Positions 8,523-18,454 of a DNA stretch of 64,000 bases are shown one piece after another (the first letter of the stretch is position 1; every line of letters starts with the position of its first letter). The DNA lies in contig JAUXZO010000127.1 of NCBI GenBank assembly GCA_030692685.1, positions 1-64,000 on the forward strand, given 5' to 3'. The DNA is from Acidovorax sp. Its GTDB lineage: Bacteria; Pseudomonadota; Gammaproteobacteria; Burkholderiales; Burkholderiaceae_C. The position numbers and the translations under genes were made by a program. The notes beneath the pieces are model-generated. The model saw only the letters and a program-made list of their open reading frames with translations, made no database searches and was not told the origin of the DNA.

Positions 8523-8750
8523 ATGGACATTCACAAAGAAATCGACACCCGGGGCCTGAACTGCCCCCTGCCCATCCTCAAGGCCAAGAAGGCGTTGTCA
8601 GACATGGCCAGCGGCCAGTTGCTGAAGGTGGTGGCCACCGATGGCGGGTCACTGCGGGACTTTCAGGCGTTTGCCAAGCAGACGGGCAATGAGCTGGTAG
8701 AGCAGCAGACGGTGGGTGACGAGTTCATCCACATCCTGCGCCGCAGGTAG
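8523..8750 (+). CDS. TusA-family sulfur carrier protein
   Basis: 75 residues, full family length. The N-terminal TRGLNCPLPILKAKKAL carries the CPxP signature with the sulfur-accepting cysteine (about residue 14), followed by LLKVVATDGGSLRDFQAFAKQTGNEL, the TusA fold. It passes persulfide sulfur in tRNA thiolation or other sulfur relay; which one is unclear because several TusA paralogues usually exist. ATG 8523 is preceded by GAGGAAG. Confidence 0.9.
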   Translation: MDIHKEIDTRGLNCPLPILKAKKALSDMASGQLLKVVATDGGSLRDFQAFAKQTGNELVEQQTVGDEFIHILRRR

Positions 8751-8793
8751 AAATCGCACGATTCGCCGACTGTCTCAGATTCCCACCCCCCAA

Positions 8794-8864
8794 CCGTTCG
8801 GGCTGAGCCTGTCGAAGCCGGGTGCTGTTGCGACCAGCCCTTTGACGGGCTTAGGGCGAATGGC
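8794..8864. repeat. inverted repeat of the CGTTCGGGCTGAGCCTGTCGAAG type
   Basis: Imperfect inverted arms: CCGTTCGGGCTGAGCCTGTC from 8794 and its degenerate complement (CCCTTTGACGGGCTTAGGGC...) ending about 8864, with a ~20-base loop. This sequence type recurs widely in proteobacterial genomes. Between the TusA-like gene and convergent galU it may act as a terminator or RNA end. Confidence 0.75.
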
Positions 8865-8890
8865 TGAATGAGTCAGCAAAAAATCAAGTA

Positions 8891-8938
8891 AAAATAGCTG
8901 CTAGCGCTTACTGGATAAGCGCTAGCAGCTATCAAAAA
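8891..8938. repeat. family A repeat, copy 2 (perfect palindrome)
   Basis: The most symmetric copy: 17-bp perfect arms, 8894-8910 (ATAGCTGCTAGCGCTTA) and 8916-8932, with a 5-base loop CTGGA. Both ends here are the AGCTGCTAGCGCTT type, unlike most copies, which have one GGCCTCTAGCGCTT end. It lies between the convergent TusA-like gene and galU and could form a strong cruciform or RNA hairpin. Confidence 0.9.
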
Positions 8939-8971
8939 TGAAGTGTTTGGAGGGTCGGGCTGAGCTGCAGT

Positions 8972-9859
8972 TTACAGCGCCAACGTCTTCAAATATTCAC
9001 GGAAGTGCTTGCCCACTTGCGGGTGCTGCAAGGCCAGTTCAACCGTCGCTTCCAAGAATCCTTCTTTGCTGCCGCAGTCGTAGCGTTTTCCTTCGTACTG
9101 AAACGCGTACACCGCTTCGTGGTTCATCAGGCGGGCGATGCCGTCGGTCAGCTGGATCTCGCCGCCCACGCCGCGTGGCTGGTTGCGGATCTCGTCGAAC
9201 ACGCCGGGTGTGAGGATGTAGCGGCCGGCCACGCCCATGCGCGATGGGGCGTCGGCGGCCTTGGGCTTTTCGACAATGCGGTCAATGCGAATCAGCGGGC
9301 CGCCAGCAGATTCGCCCGCCACGATGCCGTATTTGTGAACCTGGTTTTCAGGCACTTCCTGCACGGCGATGACCGAGCGGCCTTGTTGGCGAAACGCTGC
9401 TGCCATTTGTGCCAGCACGGGCTGGCCGCCCTGGGGGCCGACCATCAGGTCGTCGGCCAGCAGCACGGCAAAGGGCTCTTTGCCCACCAGCGGCTCGGCG
9501 CACAACACGGCGTGGCCCAGGCCCAGCGAGCGGGGCTGACGCACAAAGGCGCAGTCCATGTCGTCGGGCTGTACCGACCGCACCAGGTTCAGCAGCTCCA
9601 GCTTGCCAGCGGCTTCCAGCTCGTTTTCCAGCTCGTAGGCGGTGTCAAAGTGGTCTTCAATAGCACGCTTGCTGCGGCCGGTGACAAAAATCATGTGGCG
9701 AATGCCTGCGGCATAGGCCTCTTCCACCGCGTACTGAATCAGCGGTTTGTCGACCACGGGCAGCATTTCCTTGGGGCTGGCCTTGGTGGCGGGCAGAAAA
9801 CGGGTGCCCAGGCCAGCGACGGGAAAAACGGCTTTGCGGACAGTGGTGGCAACAGTCAT
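8972..9859 (-). CDS. galU: UTP-glucose-1-phosphate uridylyltransferase
   Basis: 295-residue nucleotidyltransferase making UDP-glucose for envelope polysaccharide and trehalose/galactose metabolism. The N-terminal nucleotide-binding signature [31 protein letters not shown] is intact; [10 protein letters not shown] holds the metal-binding aspartates; [23 protein letters not shown] and [12 protein letters not shown] are GalU-specific. Start [16 protein letters not shown] at 9859, preceded by AAAAGGAACCCC. Located 77 bp downstream of valS on the same strand. Confidence 0.96.
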   Translation of the reverse strand: MTVATTVRKAVFPVAGLGTRFLPATKASPKEMLPVVDKPLIQYAVEEAYAAGIRHMIFVTGRSKRAIEDHFDTAYELENELEAAGKLELLNLVRSVQPDDMDCAFVRQPRSLGLGHAVLCAEPLVGKEPFAVLLADDLMVGPQGGQPVLAQMAAAFRQQGRSVIAVQEVPENQVHKYGIVAGESAGGPLIRIDRIVEKPKAADAPSRMGVAGRYILTPGVFDEIRNQPRGVGGEIQLTDGIARLMNHEAVYAFQYEGKRYDCGSKEGFLEATVELALQHPQVGKHFREYLKTLAL

Positions 9860-9936
9860 GGGGTTCCTTTTGGGCGGTTCAAGCGTGAAAAGGCCCGCCG
9901 TAACGGACCCAAGGGTCACACAGTATTGCGTGGGTT

Positions 9937-12936
9937 TTAGCCCAGCCGTGTCAGCTGATCGCGCAATCTGCCCAGCGTCACACCAAAATCGGCAATGCGT
10001 TTTTTCTCCTGACCGATCACGGCAGGAGGCGCCTTGGCCACAAAAGCTTCGTTGGAGAGCTTGTTGTTGGCCTTGGTCACTTCGCCTTCGATGCGGGCGA
10101 TTTCCTTGGCCAGGCGTGCCTTCTCGGCTGCCACGTCCACTTCCATGTACAGACACATGCGGGCGTCGCCCACGACGGCCACGGGCGCGGCCTGTGCGGC
10201 TGCGGCCCACGCCGCTTCGTCGTCAAACACCTTGACCTCGCTGAGCTTGGCCAGCGCCTGCAGCACCGGCGCCACGCCGCGCATGAAGTCTGTGTCGCCC
10301 ACCACGTACATCGGCAGGCGGGTCGAAGGTGACACGTTCATCTCGCCACGCAGGGCGCGGCAAGCATCCACCAATCCCTTGACGCGGCCCATGTGGGCAA
10401 TCGCTGCGTCGTCGATCTTCTCGGGTTGTGACTCGGGGTAGCGGGCAATGCTGATCGACTCGCCCTTCAGTCCGGCCACGGGCGCCACCGTTTGCCATAG
10501 GGCTTCGGTGATGAACGGGATGATGGGGTGAGCCAGCCGCAAGATGGCCTCAAGCACCCGGATCAGCGTGCGGCGCGTGGCGCGCTGCTGCGACTCGGTG
10601 CCGTTCTGAATCTGTACCTTGGCAATCTCCAGGTACCAGTCGCAGTATTCGTTCCAGACAAAGTCGTAGAGCGTGTTGGCCACGTTGTCCAGGCGGTACT
10701 CGGCAAAGCCCTTGGCCACTTCGGCCTCGGTTTTTTGCAGCAGCGACATGATCCAGCGGTCGGCTTGGCTGAACTCCATGTAGCCATGGGCCTTTCCTCC
10801 AGGCGCGCAATCGGCCTTGGTGTGGTCCATCAGGCCGCAGTCCTGGCCCTCGCAGTTCATCAGCACGAAGCGGCTGGCGTTCCAGAGCTTGTTGCAGAAG
10901 TTGCGGTAGCCCTCGCAGCGTTTGCTGTCAAAGTTGATGCTGCGGCCCAGGCTGGCCAGTGCTGCAAAGGTAAAGCGCAGCGCATCGGCGCCATAGGCCG
11001 GAATGCCCTCTGGGAATTCCTTTTGCGTGTTCTTGCGCACCGTGGGCGCGGTCTCGGGCTTGCGCAGGCCAGTGGTGCGCTTGTCGAGCAAAGGTTCGAG
11101 CGAGATGCCGTCGATCAGGTCGACCGGGTCGAGCACATTGCCTTCGGACTTGGACATCTTCTTGCCCTGCGCGTCGCGCACCAGGCCGTGGATGTACACG
11201 TGCTTGAACGGCACGCGGCCCGTGAAGTGCGTGGTCATCATGATCATCCGGGCGACCCAGAAGAAGATGATGTCGTACCCGGTGACCAGCACGCTGCTGG
11301 GCAGGTACAGGTTGAAGTCGTCGGTGTCGGCGGTGCCTTGTTCGGGCCAACCCATGGTGCTGAAGGGCACCAATGCTGATGAGTACCAGGTGTCCAGCAC
11401 GTCTTCGTCACGGCGCAGCGTCTTGCCGGGGGCTTTGGCCTGCGCCTCGGCTTCGTTGCGCGCCACGATCACGTTGCCGTCTTCGTCGTACCAAGCCGGA
11501 ATCTGGTGGCCCCACCACAGCTGGCGGCTAATGCACCAGTCCTGAATGTTGTTCATCCACTGGTTGTAGGTGTTCACCCAGTTCTCGGGCACAAAGGTCA
11601 CGTCTCCGCTGGCCACCGCATCGATGGCCTTTTGCGCAATGCTCTTGCCCGTGGGGTCTTGGTCGCTGACCTTGCTCATCGCCACAAACCATTGGTCCGT
11701 CAGCATGGGCTCGATCACCTGGCCGGTGCGGGTGCAGATGGGCACCATGAGCTTGTGCTTCTTGACCTCTACCAGCGCGCCAGAGGCTTCCAATTTCGCA
11801 ACGATTAACTTGCGCGCTACGAATCGATCCAGACCCTGAAGATCCTTGGGAATACCAAGATCCGAAGCAGTCGGTTGTGAGCCCGACGGGTTTTTTTCGT
11901 GGTGAGTGCCGAGTCCCGCGCTGGAGATGCCGTCAGTGATCACGCGCGCTTCCAGGTCAAGAACCTGAATCATGGGCAGCTTGTGGCGCTGGCCCACGGC
12001 GTAGTCGTTTTGGTCGTGCGCGGGGGTGACCTTGACCACGCCGGTGCCGAATTCCTTGTCCACGTAATCGTCCGCGATGATGGGAATCTGGCGGTCGCAC
12101 AGCGGCAGGTTGACCATCTTGCCGATGAGGTGTGTGTAGCGTGCGTCCTCAGGGTGCACCATCAGCGCCACGTCGCCCAGCATGGTCTCAGGCCGGGTGG
12201 TGGCCACTGTCAGGCTGACCGAGCCCGAAGCCGCGAGGCTTCCGTCAGGGTCTACCAGGGGGTAGGCGATGTGCCACAGCGATCCGTCTTTTTCTTCGCT
12301 CTCGACTTCCAGGTCGGACACGGCGGACTGCAGCTTCGGGTCCCAGTTCACCAGGCGCTTGCCACGGTAGATCAGGCCTTGTTCGTACAGCTTCACGAAG
12401 GTGTCGGTGACCACCTTGGACAGTTTGTCGTCCATGGTGAAGTATTCGCGGCTCCAGTCCACGCTGTCGCCCATGCGGCGCATTTGGGTGGTGATGGTGT
12501 CGCCAGACTTTTCCTTCCACTCCCACACCTTGCTCACGAAGTTCTTGCGCGCCTCGGGCGGGGTGGGGCCCATGTCGTAGCGGCTGATGCCTTGTTCTTG
12601 CAATTGCCGCTCCACCACGATCTGCGTGGCGATGCCTGCATGGTCGGTGCCCGGCACCCACACCGTGTTGAACCCGCGCATGCGGTGGTAGCGCGTCAGG
12701 CTGTCCATGATCGTCTGGTTGAACGCATGGCCCATGTGCAGCGTGCCAGTGACGTTGGGCGGCGGCAGCTGGATGGAAAACGCCGGTTCGCCCGCCTTCG
12801 GGGCGCCCGTGCCCCGGTGGCCTGCGGTGCCGTATCCGCGCTTTTCCCATTCGGGCCCCCAGTGGGCTTCCAGCGCAGCGGGTTCAAAGGACTTGGACAG
12901 GCTTTCGAGGCCGGGTTGTTGCAGGGGCATGCTCAT
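9937..12936 (-). CDS. valS: valyl-tRNA synthetase
   Basis: 999 residues from the ATG at 12936 ([17 protein letters not shown]). Class I synthetase charging tRNA-Val. HIGH-type motif [17 protein letters not shown] (about residue 55-72), KMSKS motif [14 protein letters not shown] (about 590), editing domain between them, anticodon-binding domain, and the ValRS-specific C-terminal coiled coil ([20 protein letters not shown]...KKRIADFG). An in-frame ATG at 12984 would add a Pro-rich, non-conserved leader. The editing region carries a variable loop (about 11,850-11,940) rich in Gly/Ser/His. Followed by galU. Confidence 0.97.
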   Translation of the reverse strand: MSMPLQQPGLESLSKSFEPAALEAHWGPEWEKRGYGTAGHRGTGAPKAGEPAFSIQLPPPNVTGTLHMGHAFNQTIMDSLTRYHRMRGFNTVWVPGTDHAGIATQIVVERQLQEQGISRYDMGPTPPEARKNFVSKVWEWKEKSGDTITTQMRRMGDSVDWSREYFTMDDKLSKVVTDTFVKLYEQGLIYRGKRLVNWDPKLQSAVSDLEVESEEKDGSLWHIAYPLVDPDGSLAASGSVSLTVATTRPETMLGDVALMVHPEDARYTHLIGKMVNLPLCDRQIPIIADDYVDKEFGTGVVKVTPAHDQNDYAVGQRHKLPMIQVLDLEARVITDGISSAGLGTHHEKNPSGSQPTASDLGIPKDLQGLDRFVARKLIVAKLEASGALVEVKKHKLMVPICTRTGQVIEPMLTDQWFVAMSKVSDQDPTGKSIAQKAIDAVASGDVTFVPENWVNTYNQWMNNIQDWCISRQLWWGHQIPAWYDEDGNVIVARNEAEAQAKAPGKTLRRDEDVLDTWYSSALVPFSTMGWPEQGTADTDDFNLYLPSSVLVTGYDIIFFWVARMIMMTTHFTGRVPFKHVYIHGLVRDAQGKKMSKSEGNVLDPVDLIDGISLEPLLDKRTTGLRKPETAPTVRKNTQKEFPEGIPAYGADALRFTFAALASLGRSINFDSKRCEGYRNFCNKLWNASRFVLMNCEGQDCGLMDHTKADCAPGGKAHGYMEFSQADRWIMSLLQKTEAEVAKGFAEYRLDNVANTLYDFVWNEYCDWYLEIAKVQIQNGTESQQRATRRTLIRVLEAILRLAHPIIPFITEALWQTVAPVAGLKGESISIARYPESQPEKIDDAAIAHMGRVKGLVDACRALRGEMNVSPSTRLPMYVVGDTDFMRGVAPVLQALAKLSEVKVFDDEAAWAAAAQAAPVAVVGDARMCLYMEVDVAAEKARLAKEIARIEGEVTKANNKLSNEAFVAKAPPAVIGQEKKRIADFGVTLGRLRDQLTRLG

Positions 12937-13403
12937 GGGGTGTGGCGGTGGTGGCTGCAGCCGCTGGGGCGCATCGACGGACAAGAGGGTGAACCGCGCA
13001 TTTTAAGGGAGCGCCGCCGCGGTGGATGCGCTGTGGCGTGATGGCCCAACGGGCAAGCTGGCAACTGCCGAAGCCAGTGACCGAGGTGGCCGCGTGGTGG
13101 CCGCGTTGTGGCCGCACCGCTGTCCCACACCGCTATCTATTTGTTACCTTGATTTTCGGTGCGGCCCAGGCTGGCGTCCTGATAATCCCGCCCCATGGAG
13201 CGAGAGGAGGGCGCGGCAACGCGGCCAGGCTCCATGCGTGACTGCCGGATTACTACTTACAACACGGCTTGCACAGCACAAAACAGAAGAGGGACGGGTA
13301 GCGCATTGCGCCACAGGGACGGGGGTGACCCCGCCTGGAGGCCGCCGTAGCTGCGCATCGCTGGCGTTTGTGTTGCCCAGGCCACTACACACCGTCCGAA
13401 CCC
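12937..13403. other. intergenic region between divergent valS and the M48 peptidase gene; no gene seen
   Basis: 467 bp of GC-rich sequence. Frames open here have no recognisable protein similarity or good start signals. A T-rich stretch around 13,137-13,157 (CTATTTGTTACCTTGATTTT) is the best promoter candidate for the rightward gene. No hairpin of note. Confidence 0.5.
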
Positions 13404-15254
13404 ATGTCGATCCAATCTGCACTCAAACTGGGCCTGGCCAAGGTCTTTGCCTACGCGCTGCTTGCGCTGTTCCTGATTCCGGCCGTGACCTATGTCTTCA
13501 CCGGCTACGCCCAGCGGGACCAGGACACCCGTTTTGTCGAAGGCGTCAGCCAGCGCATCGACGCGGACAAACGCCTTCAGGCGGCCGAGAAGCAGGCCCG
13601 CAAGGACTACTACCGCAGCAACCCGCCGTCCACCATCTGCAGCAGCACCGACCCGGAGGCACAGGACTATCGCGCGGCGATGTGCGAACGGTATGGCGAT
13701 GTGTGGCAGTTCAACATGGCGCGCAAGGTGTCATTGGGCACCCTGGTGGCCAGTGGCGTGCTGCTGTTGGCCGTGCTGGGCCTGGGCGCACTGGCCTTTG
13801 TGGACCGCAAGATGCAGTACGCCAGCTTTGTTACCGGCTGGCACCTGACCACCTGGGCCAGTGCCGCGTCGCTGATGGTGCAAGGCGCCATGGCCGTGTG
13901 GTTGTCGTTTTGGGTGACGGCGGTTTTCTTTCACCAGTATTCGCCCAAGCTCATCATTGTGGTGGGGCTGGCCGTGGCGGCGGGCGTGTTTGTGGCGGTG
14001 GCGGGCATCTTCAAACGGGTGCAGTCAGACAACCGCGCCGTGGGCGAACTGGTGTCTGAAGCCGATGCGCCGATGCTCTGGAAGCGCATCCGCCACATGG
14101 CCCAGCGCCTCAAGACCGAGCCGCCCCAGCACATCGTGGCGGGCATTGATGCCAACTTTTTTGTGACGGAAGCGTCGCTGACGGTGGGCGACAAGACACT
14201 GACCGGTCGCTCGCTGTTTGTGAGCCTGCCGCTGCTGCGCGTGCTGGACCAGACCGAGGCCGACGCCGTGTTTGGCCACGAGCTGGCCCACCTGCGCGGT
14301 GGCGACACCGAAAGCAGCGCGCGGCTGGGGCCCAAGCTGGTGCAGTTTGACCACTACCGCCACGCCATCCGCACGGGCGGCTTGTCGGCCGTGGTATCGC
14401 CGGTGCTGGACCTGTACCGCACCATTTTCGAGTTCGCACTGGCGCGCGACAGCCGCGAGCGCGAGTTCAAGGCCGACCGCATTGCCGCCAAGCTGGTGTC
14501 ACCCGCCGCCATTGCGCAGTCGCTGGTCAAGATCGCCGCCTACGCGCAATACCGCTACAAGATCGAGGACGAGCTGTTTGGCCGCAACGACCGGCACGAC
14601 AACACGTCGCTAGGCATCGCCGGTTTTGTGGCCCAGGGCCTCACGCCCTACGCCGCGTCCGATGATTTTCTGAACGCCATGAAGACGGCCAACGTGCCCC
14701 ACCCGTTTGACTCGCACCCCGCCATGCCCGAGCGGCTGCGCAACGTGGGCATGCCGCTGAAAGCGCACGACTACAGCGCCATCGCCGTGCGCAAGCCCGC
14801 CGCCACCTGGGTGCAAGAGATTTTGACGGCCGACGCCATTGAGCAGCGCTTGTGGAGCGACTACGAGCAGCAGTTCGCCCAAGACCACGAACGCAGCCTG
14901 GCCTACCGCTACGAGCCCGCCAACGACCAGGAGCGCGCCTTGGTGCTGCAGTATTTTCCGCCCGTGGTGTTTGCGCTGAAAGGCGCGGACACCGTGGAGG
15001 TCAGCATCAACGGCATCAAGACGTCAGCCGACGACACCACGGTGTTCTGGGATGCGGTGAAAGCGCTGGAATTCAAGGAAAGCAGCTTTGGCAACGCCCT
15101 GGTCGTGACCCACCCCGAAAAGGGAGTGATCGGCGCCAAGACCACCAAGATCAAGCTGCCGGGCCTGAAGAAAGACAAGGACGCCTTCAACGCCACGGTG
15201 GGGGCCTACTGGCACCGGCACCAGATCATGCGGGCGCAGCAGTTGGGCGATTGA
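13404..15254 (+). CDS. M48 family metallopeptidase, membrane-anchored
   Basis: 616 residues. An N-terminal membrane helix (VFAYALLALFLIPAVTYVF), a second at about 113-135 (SLGTLVASGVLLLAVLGLGALAFV) and a paired segment at about 150-195, then the zinc-protease domain with VFGHELAHLRGGD (HEXXH about 291-295) and a downstream EFKADRIAAKL glutamate motif. The layout resembles HtpX/Ste24-type proteases plus a C-terminal extension of about 200 residues without recognised motifs. Likely role is membrane-protein quality control; substrate unknown. ATG 13404. Confidence 0.85.
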   Translation: MSIQSALKLGLAKVFAYALLALFLIPAVTYVFTGYAQRDQDTRFVEGVSQRIDADKRLQAAEKQARKDYYRSNPPSTICSSTDPEAQDYRAAMCERYGDVWQFNMARKVSLGTLVASGVLLLAVLGLGALAFVDRKMQYASFVTGWHLTTWASAASLMVQGAMAVWLSFWVTAVFFHQYSPKLIIVVGLAVAAGVFVAVAGIFKRVQSDNRAVGELVSEADAPMLWKRIRHMAQRLKTEPPQHIVAGIDANFFVTEASLTVGDKTLTGRSLFVSLPLLRVLDQTEADAVFGHELAHLRGGDTESSARLGPKLVQFDHYRHAIRTGGLSAVVSPVLDLYRTIFEFALARDSREREFKADRIAAKLVSPAAIAQSLVKIAAYAQYRYKIEDELFGRNDRHDNTSLGIAGFVAQGLTPYAASDDFLNAMKTANVPHPFDSHPAMPERLRNVGMPLKAHDYSAIAVRKPAATWVQEILTADAIEQRLWSDYEQQFAQDHERSLAYRYEPANDQERALVLQYFPPVVFALKGADTVEVSINGIKTSADDTTVFWDAVKALEFKESSFGNALVVTHPEKGVIGAKTTKIKLPGLKKDKDAFNATVGAYWHRHQIMRAQQLGD

Positions 15255-15260
15255 TTTTGC

Positions 15261-15312
15261 TATAAATTTAGTAGCTATTAGCGCTTTAAGATAAAGCGTT
15301 TGATGCTATTTT
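15261..15312. repeat. family A repeat, copy 3 (degenerate)
   Basis: Diverged copy, AGTAGCTATTAGCGCTTT then AGATAAAGCGTTTGATGC. The hairpin core is retained but the GGCC end is lost. Sits between the convergent M48 and delta-60 genes. Confidence 0.7.
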
Positions 15313-15323
15313 CTATTAGATTT

Positions 15324-16754
15324 TTAGGGCGCTGGCGTTCCGGCGGTGCGTTGGGCCTTCAGCACCACGTTACCTGCGGAGTCCCATTCGCTGCTGACCA
15401 CCAGCCAGCGGCCCAGGCCATCTCGGAGCAGCTTCTGCGGTTCGGCGTTGGCCAGCCCCTGGATCGCGATGCCTTGGTCTCCAAAGCGCTTGTCGGGTCT
15501 GCCATCGGCCTTCAGCCCCACCCAGACTGCGCGGTAGCGTGCGGTTGGGCCGCTGGGCGCTGGGCCCTCAGCCACAGCGCCATAAGCCACCATGGAACCG
15601 TCCGGCTGGGTGAAGAACGACTTGAGGGAGAAGTTCGTCGGCACGGCGACGCGCACTATGCCCTTGTCGCCAAACGAAGCGTTTACCCTTCCATCGGCTT
15701 GGAATCTGGCAATGCTGAGGCGGCAGGTATCCACGCCACAGGTGCGGCTACCGATGGCAAAGCCGCCATCTGCGTGCGCCTGGAGCAGGTATTCCTTGAG
15801 TGTTTCGCCAAACGAGAACCAACCCCCTGTGGTCTGCGCTTGCGAGCCACCGGCATGTGCGGCAATGCACAAGCCGGGGTCTGACGCAGGCGTGTCGTAA
15901 ACGCGCCCACCGAGTCCGCCTGCAGAGATAACAGTTCCGCTTTGCAACACCAACAACGCCTCACCGCTGGCTTCGCAGGGCGGCGCTGGCTGCCCGGCAA
16001 CCTCTTGATTGAACGCTGCATCGGGAGACCCATCTGCAAAAAATCGGTGCAGCCTGCGTCCGTACCTTTGCATGGACACATTGTCCGCAGAGGTGAGCAA
16101 CAGCGGCTTCTGGTCGGCGTGGATGGCCAGCACCAGCCTGTTCATCAGGACCGAGTCAAAACCCGCTGCGATGCCTTGCGTGGCAAAGGTTCGGTCCAGG
16201 TCTCCCGCCGCGGTGAGTCCTGCCACCGTGCTGTGCCACGACCCCGTAGAGCCTGACTCGGTAAGGCACCGCTCCTGCGGGGATGGGATGGCGCAGGGCT
16301 CATGGGCCATGACGGCCACAAGGATTCGCCCGTTGGCTTGGGGCTGGATGTCTACGGCGCTGTCGGAGCCCTTCACGGAAATGCGGGCCTCGCCATTTTG
16401 GCCAAAGCTTCTATCGATAGAGCCATCGCTACCCAGCCGCATGACAGCAGCCTGTTGTGCCTGCAAACCCCCGACGTTTGGCGCAGGCACTGGCGCTACT
16501 ACCCGCGTATTCGCAATCAGTAGCTTGCCGTCCGGCTGAATCCCCAGAGTGGCAGACCATGGGGTGCCCAACGACAGCGAGGCAGTGCCTGACTCGCCGT
16601 AGGTGGTGTCCACTTTCAGCGGATCGGCACTTGCCTCAGTTGCCGAGCCACTGCCGCCGCCACAAGCCGTGAGGCCCGACGCGACCAGGGCTGCCGCTGC
16701 CCCCAAAACGCAGGCGAATTTTTGAACTCCGGGGACAGTTCTTGCTGGTGGCAT
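15324..16754 (-). CDS. lipoprotein with delta-60 repeats (beta-propeller-like)
   Basis: 476 residues. Signal peptide with lipobox SGLTAC|GGGSG (Cys about residue 31). The mature part holds five copies of the delta-60 signature (DGSIDRSFGQNGEARI, GDLDRTFATQGIAAG, DGSPDAAFN, DGRVNASFGDKGIVRV, DGRPDKRFGDQGIAIQ), each a blade of roughly 60 residues. Probably a surface or periplasmic propeller domain; function unknown. AGGAG lies 8 bases before the ATG. Confidence 0.85.
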   Translation of the reverse strand: MPPARTVPGVQKFACVLGAAAALVASGLTACGGGSGSATEASADPLKVDTTYGESGTASLSLGTPWSATLGIQPDGKLLIANTRVVAPVPAPNVGGLQAQQAAVMRLGSDGSIDRSFGQNGEARISVKGSDSAVDIQPQANGRILVAVMAHEPCAIPSPQERCLTESGSTGSWHSTVAGLTAAGDLDRTFATQGIAAGFDSVLMNRLVLAIHADQKPLLLTSADNVSMQRYGRRLHRFFADGSPDAAFNQEVAGQPAPPCEASGEALLVLQSGTVISAGGLGGRVYDTPASDPGLCIAAHAGGSQAQTTGGWFSFGETLKEYLLQAHADGGFAIGSRTCGVDTCRLSIARFQADGRVNASFGDKGIVRVAVPTNFSLKSFFTQPDGSMVAYGAVAEGPAPSGPTARYRAVWVGLKADGRPDKRFGDQGIAIQGLANAEPQKLLRDGLGRWLVVSSEWDSAGNVVLKAQRTAGTPAP

Positions 16755-16847
16755 TGCTCAAGCTCCTGATCATGGGTTGCAAAGGATCAGGCATTGTGCA
16801 TATGCCCTAGGGGCGCTTCGCCTCCGGCCCTGTATTTTTGGCAACAG

Positions 16848-17474
16848 TCAGTTTGAGTCCTTGGCAAACTCCGGCCGGTCGTTCTGCTGCGGCTTGAGGG
16901 GCTCGGCTGCCTTGCCGTCGGCACGCTCCTTGCGCCACTGCTCTTTGCGGGCGGTCCATTCGTTCAGGCGGGTGTGGGCCACGGTGCTGTCTTTGGCCAT
17001 GGCTTCTGCATTGGCCAGTTGCGCCGTCAGCTCCAGGCGGATGCCGTTGGGGTCGAAGAAGTAGATGCTCTTGAAGATGTGGTGATCGGTCACGCCCAGC
17101 ACTTCAATCCCAAAAGCCTCCAGCCGCGCCTTGGTGTTCTCCAGCTCTTGCACTGTGTCCACGCGAAACGAGATGTGGTTGACCCACAGGGGGGTGTTGG
17201 GCGATGGTTCGGCCTTGACGTCATCTCCCAGGTCAAAAAACGCGATGAACGAGCCGTCCTTCAGGCGAAAGAAGAAGTGCGTATAGGGGCAGTATTCGCC
17301 CGTGCTGGGCACGTAGTCGCTCTGAATGATGTGGTACAGCGGCAGGCCCAGGATGTCTTCGTAGAACTGGCGCGTTTCCTCAGCGTCGCGTGCCTTGTAG
17401 GCGTAGTGATGCAACTGCTGGATGGCGGCGGGCGCGGGCAGGGTGGCCAGGTCGGGCTTCAGGGCAGCGTTCAT
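16848..17474 (-). CDS. VOC (glyoxalase/bleomycin-resistance/extradiol) family protein
   Basis: 208 residues. Two beta-alpha-beta-beta-beta modules: QQLHHYAYKARDAEETRQFYEDILGLPL (metal His about 22-23) and LWVNHISFRVDTVQELENTKARLEAFGIEV (His about 99), ending in FFDPNGIRLELTAQ (metal Glu about 149). The C-terminal tail is charged. The His/His/Glu set suggests a metal-dependent lyase or dioxygenase; substrate unknown. A strong AAGGAGACTC precedes ATG 17474, and the upstream 17,500-17,545 stretch is unusually AT-rich, a likely promoter. Confidence 0.85.
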   Translation of the reverse strand: MNAALKPDLATLPAPAAIQQLHHYAYKARDAEETRQFYEDILGLPLYHIIQSDYVPSTGEYCPYTHFFFRLKDGSFIAFFDLGDDVKAEPSPNTPLWVNHISFRVDTVQELENTKARLEAFGIEVLGVTDHHIFKSIYFFDPNGIRLELTAQLANAEAMAKDSTVAHTRLNEWTARKEQWRKERADGKAAEPLKPQQNDRPEFAKDSN

Positions 17475-17646
17475 TCAGAGTCTCCTTGCGTTGATTTTTG
17501 TAATTCTACTATTCGTAATCAATTTACGTTAAGTTAATTATTGGATCTGTTTGCCAAAGGGGCTTGCAATGAAAAAGCCACCCAACGCATGGCTGCGATG
17601 GGTGGCTTGGCAAGGCGTTACGCACCTTGAGGTTCGGCAATATCGA

Positions 17647-18225
17647 TTACTGCTTCACGGCTTCGATCTGCACCACCAAGCGCACGTTCTTCTGGAAGCC
17701 CCATTCCACGCCGTAGTTCATGCCCCACTGGGTGCGGTCGATGGTGGCTTCAAAGTCGCCACCGCACACTTCGCGCTTGAGCATGGGGCTGTCGTAGCAG
17801 TTGAACTGGGTGGCCTTCAGCGTGATGGGCGCGGTCTTGCCCAGCAGTGTGAGCTGGCCGGTCACTTCGCTGACTTTGTCGCCGTTGAAGCTGAACTTGT
17901 CGGACACAAACTTCATGGTCGGGTGTTTGGCAGCGTCGAACAGGTCGGCGCTTTGCAGGTGTTTGTCGAACTGGGGCGTGCCGGTGTTGACCGAGGTCGT
18001 GTCGATGGTGATGTCTACCTTGCCGGTCTTGGCGGCGCGGTCAAATTCGACGGTGCCTTGCTTCTTGTCGAAACGGCCACGGTTGGTGGTGGCGCCAAAG
18101 TGGCTGATCTCGAACGTCACAAAAGTGTGCGTAGGGTCGATGGCGTAGGTGGCAGCCTGGGCTGCGCCCGCGGTCATGACGGTGGCGGCGGCCACTGCGA
18201 ACAGGGAAACGAGGGATTTGCGCAT
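17647..18225 (-). CDS. YceI family periplasmic lipid-binding protein (first paralogue)
   Basis: 192 residues. Signal peptide MRKSLVSLFAVAAATVMTAGAAQA|ATYAIDP, then the YceI lipocalin-like barrel (THTFVTFEISHFGATTNRGRFDKKQGTVEFD...VDITIDTTSVNTGTPQFDKHLQSADLFDAAKHPTM). Members bind isoprenoid-quinone-like lipids. A good GGAG lies 8 bases before ATG 18225. A second YceI gene and a cytochrome b561 gene lie upstream on the same strand, the usual cybB-yceI association. Confidence 0.92.
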   Translation of the reverse strand: MRKSLVSLFAVAAATVMTAGAAQAATYAIDPTHTFVTFEISHFGATTNRGRFDKKQGTVEFDRAAKTGKVDITIDTTSVNTGTPQFDKHLQSADLFDAAKHPTMKFVSDKFSFNGDKVSEVTGQLTLLGKTAPITLKATQFNCYDSPMLKREVCGGDFEATIDRTQWGMNYGVEWGFQKNVRLVVQIEAVKQ

Positions 18226-18339
18226 GCGAAAAGCTCCTGAAAAAGGAAGGTCTAGAGAAAAGGGAACACGGAAAAAGGTTTTGGTTGCCCGGTCAAGCCT
18301 GAAACAGGCGCGGCCAAGGCCAGTGCTCCCGCGCAAGGG

Positions 18340-18447
18340 CCGCCAAGCGACACGGGCGGCGCGTCGCTTGCGTGCGCTGGGAGTGTCCCCTTCCCGCGTT
18401 GCGCAGCAATGCGAGAGAGGGGGGAGGCGCGAAGCGACTCAGGGGGC
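18340..18447 (-). repeat. dispersed repeat family C, copy 1
   Basis: Core GGGGAGGCGCGAAGCGACTCAGGGGG at 18420-18446 (shorter and longer copies at about 21,470 and 35,371). It begins immediately after the stop of the upstream yceI gene on the minus strand with ATGAAGCGCCCCCTGAGTCG and contains several small GC hairpins. It separates the two yceI genes and may reduce read-through between them. Confidence 0.75.
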
Positions 18448-18454
18448 GCTTCAT

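Noticed and set aside
11845-11945. Variable loop in valS considered as a repeat insertion
   Set aside because: ValRS of other bacteria also has loops of similar length here, and the sequence does not match the dispersed repeats in this window.
11899-13041. 380-codon plus-strand frame opposite valS
   Set aside because: It is antisense to well-conserved ValRS, has no recognisable domain or start signal, and long antisense frames are expected in GC-rich coding DNA. The same applies to frames opposite galU, the Rieske gene, dctP, dxs, modC and the ModE-HTH regulator.
13022-14059. 345-codon frame overlapping the M48 peptidase gene
   Set aside because: Composition is typical of an off-frame shadow and the M48 frame has HEXXH and membrane helices.
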